Part shown: positions 36,048 to 44,331 of the stretch, piece by piece
Layout of the letters: each line of letters begins with the position of its first letter
How positions within the stretch are numbered: position 1 is the stretch's first letter
Made by a program: the position numbers and the translations under genes
DNA from: an uncultured Actinomycetes bacterium
Lineage (GTDB): Bacteria; Actinomycetota; Acidimicrobiia; Acidimicrobiales; RAAP-2
Assembly: GCA_903874965.1 (NCBI GenBank)
Contig: CAIQUD010000016.1
Coordinates: 1-55,461, forward strand
DNA: 55,461 bases
Direction of reading: 5' to 3'
The notes under the pieces: model-generated
The model's database searches: none
What the model was told of the DNA's origin: nothing
Seen by the model: only the letters and a program-made list of their open reading frames with translations

Positions 36048-37028
36048 ATGTCGAATGTCGAAACCGTTCGAGGACCTATTGCCGTTGAAGATTTAGGTCG
36101 CACCTATATGCACGAACACATTTTTGTGCTGACTCCTGATGTCCAGCAGAACTACCCAGAGGAATGGGGGGCAGAGGAAGACCGGGTCAATGACGCAGTC
36201 GAGAAACTCACGGCACTTGCAGCAAGCGGAGTCTCGACAATTGTTGACCCCACCGTTGTTGGACTCGGGCGGTACCTCCCCAGAATCCAACAGGTTGCTG
36301 AGCGGGTTCCGCAGCTCAACATTGTCGTTGCCACAGGTTGTTACACCTACAACGATGTTCCGTTCTTCTTTCATCATCGAGGCCCTGCGCTCAATGAGGC
36401 CCTTGGTGTCGAAGTTCCCGACCCTATGGTTGACCTTTTTGTCCATGACATCGAGGTCGGCATCACCGGTACTGGCGTGAAGGCAGGCATGCTCAAGTGC
36501 GCAATTGACCATCAGGGACTGACTCGTGGAGTCGAACGAGTCCTTCGAGCTGTCGCCCAGACACACCTTCGAACCGGTACTCCCATCACAGTCCATACCC
36601 ACCCGGAGAGCCAGCAGGGTCTCACTGTTGAACGGATTCTCGGCGAAGAGGGTGTTGACGCTAGGCGCGTGGTGTTGGGTCACAGCGGCGACTCAACCGA
36701 CGCAGACCACCTTTCGTATTTGGCAGAAGCTGGATTCTGGCTCGGCATGGACCGTTTCGGCATCAACTTGGCGACGACCTTCGAAGCGAGGGCCGACATT
36801 GTCGTGGAACTCTGCCGTCGTGGCTACGCGTCATCAATGGTGCTGGCCCATGACGCAGCTTGCTACATCGACTGGATTGATCCCAACGTCTTGCCGTTCA
36901 TGCCTGACTGGAATTACCTCCACATTGATACGGACGTCCTCCCCTATCTACGGAGTCAGGGCGTCACTGACGAGCAACTTCAACTCATGCTCGTCGACAA
37001 TCCACGGAGGATCTTCAGCGGTGAGTAA
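36048..37028 (+). CDS. Phosphotriesterase-family metal-dependent hydrolase
   Basis: This is a 326-residue TIM-barrel amidohydrolase. Binuclear metal ligands are visible in order: HEH in TYMHEHIF (near residue 25), the carboxylated Lys in AGMLKCAID, His in HTHPES, His in LGHSGD, and Asp in AHDAACY. Relatives include phosphotriesterases, lactonases (PLL) and uncharacterised PHP proteins; phosphotriesterase activity is not implied. The ATG at 36048 has AAAGGAG six bases upstream, better than in-frame starts further up. Its stop overlaps the next gene by eight bases, so the two enzymes are probably made together. Confidence 0.9.
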   Translation: MSNVETVRGPIAVEDLGRTYMHEHIFVLTPDVQQNYPEEWGAEEDRVNDAVEKLTALAASGVSTIVDPTVVGLGRYLPRIQQVAERVPQLNIVVATGCYTYNDVPFFFHHRGPALNEALGVEVPDPMVDLFVHDIEVGITGTGVKAGMLKCAIDHQGLTRGVERVLRAVAQTHLRTGTPITVHTHPESQQGLTVERILGEEGVDARRVVLGHSGDSTDADHLSYLAEAGFWLGMDRFGINLATTFEARADIVVELCRRGYASSMVLAHDAACYIDWIDPNVLPFMPDWNYLHIDTDVLPYLRSQGVTDEQLQLMLVDNPRRIFSGE

Positions 37029-38175
37029 TTCGGTCCCGATCTCGGGATCAGTGGCTTGGGGTTTTGAGGGCGTTCGTTCTGCATTTGAAGAGAACTTCAT
37101 TTCTCGTGGTGAAGTCGGTGCCGCGGTCCATATTCGGATTCACGGTGAGGTAGTTGTTGATCTGCGAGGCGGCTGGGCTGATCCACTGGCGCATCGAGAG
37201 TGGTCAGAAGACACCTTGGTCAACGTCTATTCCGTCGGCAAAGCCTTTGTTGCGATGGCTGCCCTCCAACAGGTTGATCGCGGCCTCGTAGAGCTCGATG
37301 AGCCACTGGCACGCATTTGGCCTGAGTTTGCCAATGGTGGAAAGGAGGAGGCAACGCTCCGCATGGCGCTCTGCCATCAAGCAGGTGTTCCTGCAATTGG
37401 TCGACTGCTCAAGAACGCTGACCTCTCAAGTTGGACCACCATGGTGACCGCCCTTGAGGAGACTCCTGCTTGGTTTGAGCCCGGCAGCCAACACATGTAC
37501 CACACGAATACTTACGGTCACCTGATTGGTGAAGTAGTCCGACGAACGACTGGAAAGACGCCAGGCGTTTACCTTCGGGACCTCACCTCCTCCCTTGATG
37601 CAGACGTCCACGTAGGCCTCAGGGAGGGCGAGCTCGAGCGTTGCGCGGAGGTTCAATTCGTGAGCGACCTCGATCCGTCCACGATTGACCTTGATCAGAT
37701 GTCGGGAGACCAAGCAGTCGTCATGCGCAGCTACTTCAATCCCCCTGGCTATTCATCATTTGGCTTGGTGAATACCACCGAGTGGAGAGAAGCAGAGATT
37801 CCCTCAACCAATACCCATGCCTCGGCTGAAGGAATCGCAAAGATCTATGAAGGGCTCCTCGAGCCCGGTCGTCTTCTCTCGCCTGAGCTCCTGAAGGAAG
37901 CAACCTCAATTCAGTCCGAAGGACCATGCAAAGTCCTTGGCGAGATCGCTACGTTCGGGCTTGGCTTCACACCAACGACTCCACGACGGCCCTTTGGTCC
38001 CAATCCGGGGAGTTTTGGGCACTTTGGTACTGGTGGTGCACTCGGATTCGCCGATCCAACCGCCGGCCTTGCCTTTGGGTACGCGATGAATCACGTCATC
38101 CCGAGATGGCAGAGCACGAGGAATCAAGCACTTCGAGCAGCGGTCTACGACGCAATCGGCGGAGGATCACTCTAA
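37021..38175 (+). CDS. Beta-lactamase-like serine hydrolase (family VIII esterase type)
   Basis: This 384-residue class-C-like fold has the nucleophile in SVGK (SxxK) near residue 75, a Tyr motif in YHTNTYGH near residue 160, and the late HFGTGG loop replacing KTG. This set is typical of EstB-type esterases rather than true beta-lactamases. No signal peptide is seen, so it is probably cytosolic. The GTG at 37021 overlaps the upstream hydrolase stop and has GGAGG about 10 bases before it. Pairing with a lactonase-type TIM barrel suggests a short ester/lactone breakdown route (inference). Confidence 0.88.
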   Translation: MSNSVPISGSVAWGFEGVRSAFEENFISRGEVGAAVHIRIHGEVVVDLRGGWADPLAHREWSEDTLVNVYSVGKAFVAMAALQQVDRGLVELDEPLARIWPEFANGGKEEATLRMALCHQAGVPAIGRLLKNADLSSWTTMVTALEETPAWFEPGSQHMYHTNTYGHLIGEVVRRTTGKTPGVYLRDLTSSLDADVHVGLREGELERCAEVQFVSDLDPSTIDLDQMSGDQAVVMRSYFNPPGYSSFGLVNTTEWREAEIPSTNTHASAEGIAKIYEGLLEPGRLLSPELLKEATSIQSEGPCKVLGEIATFGLGFTPTTPRRPFGPNPGSFGHFGTGGALGFADPTAGLAFGYAMNHVIPRWQSTRNQALRAAVYDAIGGGSL

Positions 38176-38237
38176 AGATCGCATACGTATTCCGTCAGTC
38201 CTCGAGCCCATGAATTACTTCGGCCTCAAAACTTGCC

Positions 38238-38756
38238 TTAGTCGAGTTGTCGCATCTCATTGCTGAAGCGACGACCATTTTCCACATAGGACTGTGCTGA
38301 GTATTCAATGACTTCGCGTGAGCTCGCGCCTTCTTTGATGATTGCCGGGACACCAACGGCCAAGGCATCTGCGGGAACTCTCTTGCGGTTGCCAACTACC
38401 GCATTTGCTCCAACGGTCGCACCAGACTCAATGACGGCGTAGTGAAGCACGACGGAACCTGAACCAACGAGACAACCATTCTCGAGGGTGCAGCCTTCAA
38501 GATGTGCCAAGTGGCCGACGACGCAGTCATCGCCAACGATGGTCGGGAAGGTTGGACCACAGTGCACAACCGTCCCATCCTGAATGGATGTCCTGGCTCC
38601 AATTCGAATCTGTCCGTTGTCACCACGAAGAACGGCATGGGGCCAAATCGAGGACTCCGCCCCGATCACGACATCTCCAATGACCGTTGCTTGTGGATGA
38701 ACAAAGGCGGTTGGGTGAATGGAGGGAACAAGATCACCGAGTGCGTAAATAGCCAT
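38238..38756 (-). CDS. Gamma-carbonic-anhydrase-like hexapeptide-repeat protein
   Basis: This 172-residue left-handed beta-helix protein has a C-terminal helix. VVHCG carries the first zinc His and VGHLAHLEGC the second. The third His, normally five residues later, is Glu, while a His stands at +3. Such a pattern is common among actinobacterial members whose activity is untested. The ATG at 38756 lies six bases after TAGTTT with no ribosome site, so it is likely leaderless. Carbonic anhydrase activity should not be assumed. Confidence 0.87.
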   Translation of the reverse strand: MAIYALGDLVPSIHPTAFVHPQATVIGDVVIGAESSIWPHAVLRGDNGQIRIGARTSIQDGTVVHCGPTFPTIVGDDCVVGHLAHLEGCTLENGCLVGSGSVVLHYAVIESGATVGANAVVGNRKRVPADALAVGVPAIIKEGASSREVIEYSAQSYVENGRRFSNEMRQLD

Positions 38757-38762
38757 TGTCCG

Positions 38763-38768
38763 AAACTA
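38763..38768 (-). promoter_or_regulatory. Candidate -10 box (TAGTTT), leaderless start for the gamma-CA-like gene
   Basis: TAGTTT, six bases (CGGACA), then ATG at 38756. Confidence 0.45.
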
Positions 38769-38803
38769 CTCGGAGGGTCCGAGCACGCGCCTATTCGAGA
38801 GCA

Positions 38804-39001
38804 TCAATGCGAGAGCCAGGTGACAAGTTGGATAATTCGCCAGATCAAGTAGATGGCCGTGCCAAAGAGGAAGAACCAGAATCTCTTCGGGATCGGGCGG
38901 CGTTCAGGCTCAACAATCAGCGATGTGCACGTTGGACAGCGACCATCCTCGCCAATGCGATCGCTTTCGACCATGGCGACGCACGTGTCGCACCACACCA
39001 T
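38804..39001 (-). CDS. Small zinc-ribbon, single-span membrane protein
   Basis: This 65-residue protein starts with CDTC at residues 4-7 and CPTC at 22-25, forming a four-Cys zinc ribbon, followed by a basic linker and one transmembrane helix (~41-60, rich in Phe, Ile and Trp). The ATG at 39001 is four bases after the der stop, so it is probably read through from der. A longer in-frame ORF starting at 39301 would overlap der wholly and lacks family features. Function unknown. Confidence 0.7.
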   Translation of the reverse strand: MVWCDTCVAMVESDRIGEDGRCPTCTSLIVEPERRPIPKRFWFFLFGTAIYLIWRIIQLVTWLSH

Positions 39002-39005
39002 CTCG

Positions 39006-40325
39006 CTACCGGCCTCCACCGGTGCGAACACGAATCTTGATGGGTGTTGCGCCGAGCTCGAAACGCTCTCGAAGCGACCGCTCCACATAACGGAGGTACG
39101 TGGCTGGGAGTTCGCCGCTGGCGAACAGGGTGAAGGTTGGTGGGTCAATTGCCCCTTGCACGGCGTAACGAATTTTTGCACCTGGGGCTGGGTGAGCTTG
39201 CTGGAGATCACGAATTGCTCGGTTGAGCGAGCCGGTTGGAACGCGCTGGTGATACGAATCAACCGCATCCATGAGCGCCGGCAGAATCTTGTGCACGCCA
39301 AGTCCCGACTGCGCCGAAATCTTGATCACCGGAGAGGTGCCAAGGAACGCCAGTCGGTCGCCAACGGTCGCCATTATCTCCTCGCGCTGTTCAGAAGGAA
39401 CAAGCTCCCACTTGTTGAGAATCACGACTGCCGCACAACCACTGATGGCCATCCGCTCGGCCAGACGCTGATCCTGATGGGTGGCGCCTTCGGTCGCGTC
39501 AAGGACGAGCAGGGCGAGATCAGCCCGTTCGAGAGCTTCGAGGGCTCGCAGAACTGAATACTGCTCACTGCCGCGTTCCGTCCGTGCTCTTCGTCGCATC
39601 CCAGCGGTGTCGATAAAGCAGAGGGGGCCGTCCGGCGTTTCAACGACCGTATCGATCGCATCTCTCGTCGTGCCTGGCATGTCAAAGACGACAGCTCGCT
39701 CTTCGCCAATCAAGCGATTGAACAGCGTCGACTTTCCAACATTTGGTCGCCCGATAATGGCAATTCTCGGGATTGCAACATCTGCTGATTCATCTGACTC
39801 AATTGGACCAAGGGCCACGATCTGGCGAGTGACTTCGTCAAGGAGGTCACCAGTCCCACGTCCGTGCTGTGCACTGACGAGATTCGCTTCACCTAGGCCA
39901 AGCTGGAGGAATTCCCAGGCCAGTTGTTCATGACGCAGATCATCGACTTTGTTGGCCACAAGCAGCACCGGACAGGTTGCACGCTGAACGAGACGAGCAG
40001 CCTCAAGGTCCTCACCGGTCACTCCTGTTTGCACGTCCACTACGAACAACACGAGATCAGCATCCTCAAGTGCCTTCGCGGATTGCTTACTGACCTTTCG
40101 GTCAAGCTCAGAGCCTCCTGAAAGCCAGCCGCCGGTGTCAACGATGTTGAACTCAATTCCGTTCCATTCGGCATCGAGAACCTTCCGGTCGCGTGTGACC
40201 CCAGGCTCCTCCTCAACAACGGCGATGCGTCGACCAACGATTCGGTTGATGAGTGAAGACTTGCCAACATTGGGTCGACCGACGACCACCACCATTGGCT
40301 TCGTTGTTGGAAGTGGTTGGTTCAT
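39006..40325 (-). CDS. der: Ribosome-assembly GTPase Der (EngA)
   Basis: This 439-residue tandem GTPase has a C-terminal KH-like domain needed for 50S maturation. Domain 1 has GRPNVGKSS (from residue 16), DTGG and NKVD. Domain 2 has GRPNVGKST near residue 194, DTAG and NKWE. The last is unusual because the guanine-specificity Asp of NKxD is Glu. The KH-like part follows from about residue 350. The ATG at 40325 overlaps the upstream radical-SAM gene by four bases. The operon order DUF512-der matches that seen in other phyla. Confidence 0.96.
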   Translation of the reverse strand: MNQPLPTTKPMVVVVGRPNVGKSSLINRIVGRRIAVVEEEPGVTRDRKVLDAEWNGIEFNIVDTGGWLSGGSELDRKVSKQSAKALEDADLVLFVVDVQTGVTGEDLEAARLVQRATCPVLLVANKVDDLRHEQLAWEFLQLGLGEANLVSAQHGRGTGDLLDEVTRQIVALGPIESDESADVAIPRIAIIGRPNVGKSTLFNRLIGEERAVVFDMPGTTRDAIDTVVETPDGPLCFIDTAGMRRRARTERGSEQYSVLRALEALERADLALLVLDATEGATHQDQRLAERMAISGCAAVVILNKWELVPSEQREEIMATVGDRLAFLGTSPVIKISAQSGLGVHKILPALMDAVDSYHQRVPTGSLNRAIRDLQQAHPAPGAKIRYAVQGAIDPPTFTLFASGELPATYLRYVERSLRERFELGATPIKIRVRTGGGR

Positions 40326-41716
40326 GATGCGACCGCCTGAAGTGATTGATGCTGCGTGGAGGGAAGAAGTGCGCGTCGCAATGCCGCACCAGAGGTTTCG
40401 AGGACTTCAACCGGTCGGCCGAGGTCCGCAATCGTGAATCCATCGAGGAAACGGTCGCCGGAGAGGCAAACATCAGGGAGGAGAACTCGATGCGATCGAG
40501 GCACGTCCTTGAGCGCCCGTTGCAGATCCTCAGCGACAAGCAGTCCGGCAACGGAAATATTGCCACCAAAGAATCGATTCTCGACCCCTACAACGTGAAC
40601 GTCCTCGCGTCCCAGGCGTTCGAGAAGTGGTGGGAGAACTCTCGCTCCATAGGCACCGGTCAGGATGGTGACGGGACGATCGTCGGCGACTTCGTGAGAA
40701 ATCACGTGGCTTCGTTCAGCTCGATAGCCCTCAGCGGGCGCCCCATCAACTGCGGAGAAAAAGCCCGACTTCTTCGTCGTTCCCCTCTTACCAGCGGTCA
40801 ACAACTCGCGCTCGAAGGTTCGGATCATGCCAACCCCATTTTCGTGCTGCGGAACTCCGTCGTAGGCACGGAGTGCCGGCAAGGGCAGATTGGCAAGCAA
40901 GTAGTACTCATCAGAAGCGAAGACCACCTTGCGGCCAAGGAGACTCCGACATCGCTTTTGATGACGTTCAACCGATGCAATCACCGCAGCGGCTTCGGCA
41001 ACTGTGTGCGGACGCATCGTGGCTTCACCCGAGTGTGAAGAGAGGCCAAGTGGGACGACGCCAATGGTTTGGAGCTGGTGGTACTCATCGAGCAGCGTGA
41101 GCAGCGTGTCCTCGAGGACCTCTCCGTCATTGACGCCAGGACAAACAACGACCTGACCATGGATCTCAATGCCTTCTTCGAGCAGAACCTTCAGCCAGCG
41201 CAAACTCGTGGCACCCCTTGGGTTACGAAGAAGCGATGATCGTGCTGCGCCGTCCGTGGCATGAATAGAGACGTACAGCGGGGAAAGGTTCTCTTCAATC
41301 ACTCGCTCTGCGTCGAGTTCAGTGAATCGGGTGAGCGTGGTGAAGTTGCCATAGAGGAACGAAAGCCGGTAATCGTCATCCTTCAGATACAGACTCTTTC
41401 TCAATCCCTTTGGTAATTGATAAATAAAACAAAAGCTGCAGTGGTTGTCACAGGTCCGAATTCGATCAAAAACAGCAGACGAGACCTCGAGACCGACCGG
41501 AACCCCAGCGTCCTTCTTGATCACCACTCGACGATCAAGCGCCTCTCCCGGACGCCGAATCGTGAAGACCGGATCCTGGCCATCGGAGAGTTGGTGATAT
41601 TCAATGACGTCCATCGGCACCACGCCATTTATGGAGAGCAGTTCATCGTCAATTGAGATTCCAGCGACAGCAGCTGGAGATTGCCCCGCGACTGCCGTCA
41701 CCACAGGGGAGGCCAT
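40322..41716 (-). CDS. DUF512 radical-SAM protein with N-terminal PDZ-like domain
   Basis: This 464-residue protein has a PDZ-like domain at residues ~5-65 (containing GISIDDELLSING), then the cluster motif CDNHCSFCF near residue 88, which should bind a 4Fe-4S cluster, and the DUF512 C-terminal domain. Its substrate is unknown; the family is frequently next to der, which suggests a role linked to ribosome or tRNA biology (inference). The ATG at 41716 is six bases after TAACCT and has no ribosome site. Confidence 0.88.
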   Translation of the reverse strand: MASPVVTAVAGQSPAAVAGISIDDELLSINGVVPMDVIEYHQLSDGQDPVFTIRRPGEALDRRVVIKKDAGVPVGLEVSSAVFDRIRTCDNHCSFCFIYQLPKGLRKSLYLKDDDYRLSFLYGNFTTLTRFTELDAERVIEENLSPLYVSIHATDGAARSSLLRNPRGATSLRWLKVLLEEGIEIHGQVVVCPGVNDGEVLEDTLLTLLDEYHQLQTIGVVPLGLSSHSGEATMRPHTVAEAAAVIASVERHQKRCRSLLGRKVVFASDEYYLLANLPLPALRAYDGVPQHENGVGMIRTFERELLTAGKRGTTKKSGFFSAVDGAPAEGYRAERSHVISHEVADDRPVTILTGAYGARVLPPLLERLGREDVHVVGVENRFFGGNISVAGLLVAEDLQRALKDVPRSHRVLLPDVCLSGDRFLDGFTIADLGRPVEVLETSGAALRRALLPSTQHQSLQAVAS

Positions 41717-41722
41717 TTCACA

Positions 41723-41728
41723 AGGTTA
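41723..41728 (-). promoter_or_regulatory. Candidate -10 box (TAACCT), leaderless start for the DUF512-der operon
   Basis: TAACCT, six bases (TGTGAA), then ATG at 41716. Only 61 bases separate it from the divergent ispH -10. Confidence 0.45.
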
Positions 41729-41789
41729 CTCGCCTCCTCCTGCAGCCCTCACGGGGAAAACGACCCGAAATTCAGGAGGCTGGTCCAAG

Positions 41790-41795
41790 TAGGCT
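41790..41795 (+). promoter_or_regulatory. Candidate -10 box (TAGGCT), leaderless start for ispH
   Basis: TAGGCT, six bases (CTGGGC), then ATG at 41802. No ribosome site in between. Confidence 0.5.
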
Positions 41796-41801
41796 CTGGG
41801 C

Positions 41802-42857
41802 ATGACGGTGCAACGAGTGGTCCTCGCCGAACCCCGTGGATTCTGTGCTGGTGTCGAGAAGGCCATTAAGGCGTTGGCGTGGATGGTGAAGGTCTTTCCA
41901 CCGCCGGTCTACTGCTACCACGAGATTGTTCACAACCAATTCGTCGTTGATCACTTCAAAGCACAGGGCGTCCTCTTCATTGACGACATTGCTGAGGTTC
42001 CTGTTGGGGCTCCCCTCATGTTGTCGGCCCATGGATCCGCTCCAGAAGTAGTCATCGCTGCCCGGAATCGCGGAATTGTGATCGATGCGGTGTGTCCACT
42101 CGTCACCAAGGTGCACCATGAAATGAAGGTTCGAAGCGAGAAGGGCTACACCGTCCTCTACGTCGGCCATGCGGGACACGAAGAGGCTGTCGGGACCATG
42201 GCAGTAGCCCCTCAGTCCGTCCGGCTTCTCCAGCAGCCGAGTGATGTTGATGCCCTTCAGGACCTCGCCGAATCCGGCGCCCCGGTAGCGCTGCTCGCCC
42301 AAACAACGCTCTCTCACGACGAATGGCGGCACCTCATGGAACTCGCAAAAGAGCGATTCCCAGACCTTTGGATGCCGAATCGTTCCGATCTCTGTTTCGC
42401 AACGACCAACCGGCAGGCGGCATTGAAGGCCATTGCCGGCGAAGCAGATGCCGTCGTGATCCTGGGTTCTGCGAATTCTTCCAACACTGTCGCACTCGAA
42501 AAGGTTGCGAGAAGTTCTGGCTGTCAACGCGTGTACCGAGTGAATTCTGCAGCTGAGCTTCCAGATGACCTCTTCGGGACGGTTGCGATCACCGCTGGAG
42601 CGTCCGCCCCAGAGCAGCTTGTCAAGGAGGTCATTGACCGATTGGCACCTCTTGATGGGGTCTCAATTGCCTCGGTGACAACAGAAGATGAATACTTCCC
42701 TCCCCCACCTGAACTTCGAGAGATGTTGAGGGGCCTCGGAACGGCACTTGCACTCTTTCATGGACTTCCGGCAGGGGAAGATGCTGATCCAATTGCTCAT
42801 GACCGAAGTCGGTCTGCTGCAGCCGTTCTGTCATCGCTCTTATTGCCCTCGTCTTGA
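41802..42857 (+). CDS. ispH: 4-hydroxy-3-methylbut-2-enyl diphosphate reductase
   Basis: This 351-residue iron-sulfur enzyme catalyses the last step of the MEP isoprenoid pathway. The three cluster cysteines appear in PRGFCAGVEKAIK near residue 15, AVCPLVTKVHHE near residue 98, and DLCFATTNRQ near residue 200. Catalytic HEIVHN, SAHG and the EDEY-type end are present. Slightly longer than the E. coli enzyme, mainly at the C-terminus. Stands divergently to the DUF512-der operon. Confidence 0.97.
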   Translation: MTVQRVVLAEPRGFCAGVEKAIKALAWMVKVFPPPVYCYHEIVHNQFVVDHFKAQGVLFIDDIAEVPVGAPLMLSAHGSAPEVVIAARNRGIVIDAVCPLVTKVHHEMKVRSEKGYTVLYVGHAGHEEAVGTMAVAPQSVRLLQQPSDVDALQDLAESGAPVALLAQTTLSHDEWRHLMELAKERFPDLWMPNRSDLCFATTNRQAALKAIAGEADAVVILGSANSSNTVALEKVARSSGCQRVYRVNSAAELPDDLFGTVAITAGASAPEQLVKEVIDRLAPLDGVSIASVTTEDEYFPPPPELREMLRGLGTALALFHGLPAGEDADPIAHDRSRSAAAVLSSLLLPSS

Positions 42858-42896
42858 GTGCCCCAAGCCTCGCCGGGTTTCTGCGAGACTAGGGAG

Positions 42897-43454
42897 ATGA
42901 CCGCAACGAATGCCACCTTTACGGCAATGGACCACTCAACCCAAGAAGAGTGGAGCGTCATTGCCACCGAGACCGTGGCCAATCAGCCTCGCGTCGCAGA
43001 AACCGTCCTCACCATGCTGAAGGGCCTCGAATCCATCACTGACGGCTTTGCAGTCGATCAACTCGTGCACTCACTGCAGACTGCAACGAGAGCAGAAGCA
43101 GCCGGAGCAGACGAAGAAGTGATTGTTGCATCGCTTTGTCACGATCTCGGCAAGGCAATCTCCGTCGCCAATCACCCAAAGATCGCAGCGGAAATCCTCC
43201 GGCCCTACGTGCGACCAGAGGTCGCAACGATGATTGCAGTCCATCAGGACTTCCAAGGAAAGCACTACTATGCCTTCCTCGGAATGGACCCAACCCTTCG
43301 AACGAAGCACGAGGGTTCTGACTACTACGACTTGGCAAAGCAATTCGCTGATGAGTGGGACCAGAACAGCTTCGACCCGAACTTTGTGAACCAGCCCCTT
43401 GAGCACTTTGAACCAATGGTTCGCAGAGTGTTCGCTCAACCACGATCGATGTAA
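42897..43454 (+). CDS. HD-domain protein, PhnZ-like diiron oxygenase type
   Basis: This 185-residue all-helical HD-fold protein keeps the full extended ligand set: His in LVHSLQ, His-Asp in CHDLGK, His in NHPKIA, His in AVHQDFQ and a late Asp in the EWDQNSFDP region. This six-ligand set, with the HSLQ motif, matches the PhnZ/inositol-oxygenase-like mixed-valence diiron oxygenases more than phosphohydrolases. Substrate unknown. The ATG at 42897 has AGGGAG directly beside it; GTG 42858 and ATG 42927 are in frame. The glycosyltransferase starts ten bases after its stop. Confidence 0.75.
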   Translation: MTATNATFTAMDHSTQEEWSVIATETVANQPRVAETVLTMLKGLESITDGFAVDQLVHSLQTATRAEAAGADEEVIVASLCHDLGKAISVANHPKIAAEILRPYVRPEVATMIAVHQDFQGKHYYAFLGMDPTLRTKHEGSDYYDLAKQFADEWDQNSFDPNFVNQPLEHFEPMVRRVFAQPRSM

Positions 43455-43464
43455 GGACGAGGAA

Positions 43465-44265
43465 ATGGCAAAGAAGCACGATCTCGAGAAGCGACGGATG
43501 GACCTTATGCAACGCCACGTGGTGGAGCTTGCGCGCGAGGACTTCTCGAAGCGCTACCCCGGTGTGCAACTTGGCAAGACCGTTGCGCTCATTGCGGCAT
43601 ACGAAGAGGAAGAGAACATCGCCGACGTCCTCCACGCCATGCCCAAGGAAGCTTGCGGTATGCCAGTGACGACCTTGGTCGTCGTTGACGGCGGCGATGA
43701 CCGCACTGCAGAGATCGTTATTGAAGAGGGCGTCTATGCCCTCATTTTCCCGGTAAATCTCGGACACGGCGTGGCGTTGCGAGCTGGCTACAACCTTTGC
43801 ATCGACTTGGAAGTTGAGTTCATTGTCACCCTCGATGCCGATGGACAGAACGACCCCACTGAAATCCCAGTGATGCTCCAGCCACTCGTTGACGATGAGA
43901 GTGACTTCGTCGTTGGATCTCGCCGACTCGGCGTCGATAACACCAGCGATCTGTTCCGCAAGGCCGGAGTGGTGTTCTTCTCGGCAGTGGTCAATGTGCT
44001 CACTCGATCAAAGTTGACCGACACCTCCAATGGCTATCGCGCCCTTCGCATTGCCATGTTGAAAGATGTGGTGCCCCGTTGCGTTCAAGTTCAATACCAG
44101 ACCTCAGAACTCATCATCACGGCCATCCGACGTGGCTGGAGAATTTCCGAGAAGCCGACTGTTTGGTATCCACGTGCTCACGGAACGACGAAGAAGGGCA
44201 ACTCCCTCCTCTATGGCTTCCGTTACGCAAATGTCGTCTTCCGCACCTGGTGGCGTGAGCGGTAA
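43465..44265 (+). CDS. Glycosyltransferase family 2 protein
   Basis: This 266-residue GT-A fold protein resembles dolichol/polyprenyl-phosphate mannose synthases. The nucleotide-binding start IAAYEEEENI is near residue 44, VVDGGDDRT follows, and the metal-binding DADGQ is near residue 130. There is no transmembrane tail, so it probably works at the cytosolic membrane face. The donor and acceptor are unknown. The ATG at 43465 follows GAGGAA closely. It is cotranscribed with the HD-domain gene and convergent with plsC. Confidence 0.85.
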   Translation: MAKKHDLEKRRMDLMQRHVVELAREDFSKRYPGVQLGKTVALIAAYEEEENIADVLHAMPKEACGMPVTTLVVVDGGDDRTAEIVIEEGVYALIFPVNLGHGVALRAGYNLCIDLEVEFIVTLDADGQNDPTEIPVMLQPLVDDESDFVVGSRRLGVDNTSDLFRKAGVVFFSAVVNVLTRSKLTDTSNGYRALRIAMLKDVVPRCVQVQYQTSELIITAIRRGWRISEKPTVWYPRAHGTTKKGNSLLYGFRYANVVFRTWWRER

Positions 44266-44331
44266 CTCAAGTCTGAGGACATCTGCCCGACGGGTCGCTT
44301 CGTTGCGCTCAGGGCGAGGAGAACGAAGGAT

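Noticed and set aside
36526-37020. Upstream extension of the serine hydrolase frame
   Set aside because: It lies inside the phosphotriesterase-family gene in another frame; the GTG at 37021 with GGAGG fits.
38804-39301. 165-codon frame ending in the zinc-ribbon protein
   Set aside because: The first 100 codons are within der in another frame; only the part from 39001 looks like a protein.
41772-42527. Long minus-strand open frame of 251 codons over ispH
   Set aside because: It lies wholly antisense to a certain ispH gene and shows no recognisable domain.
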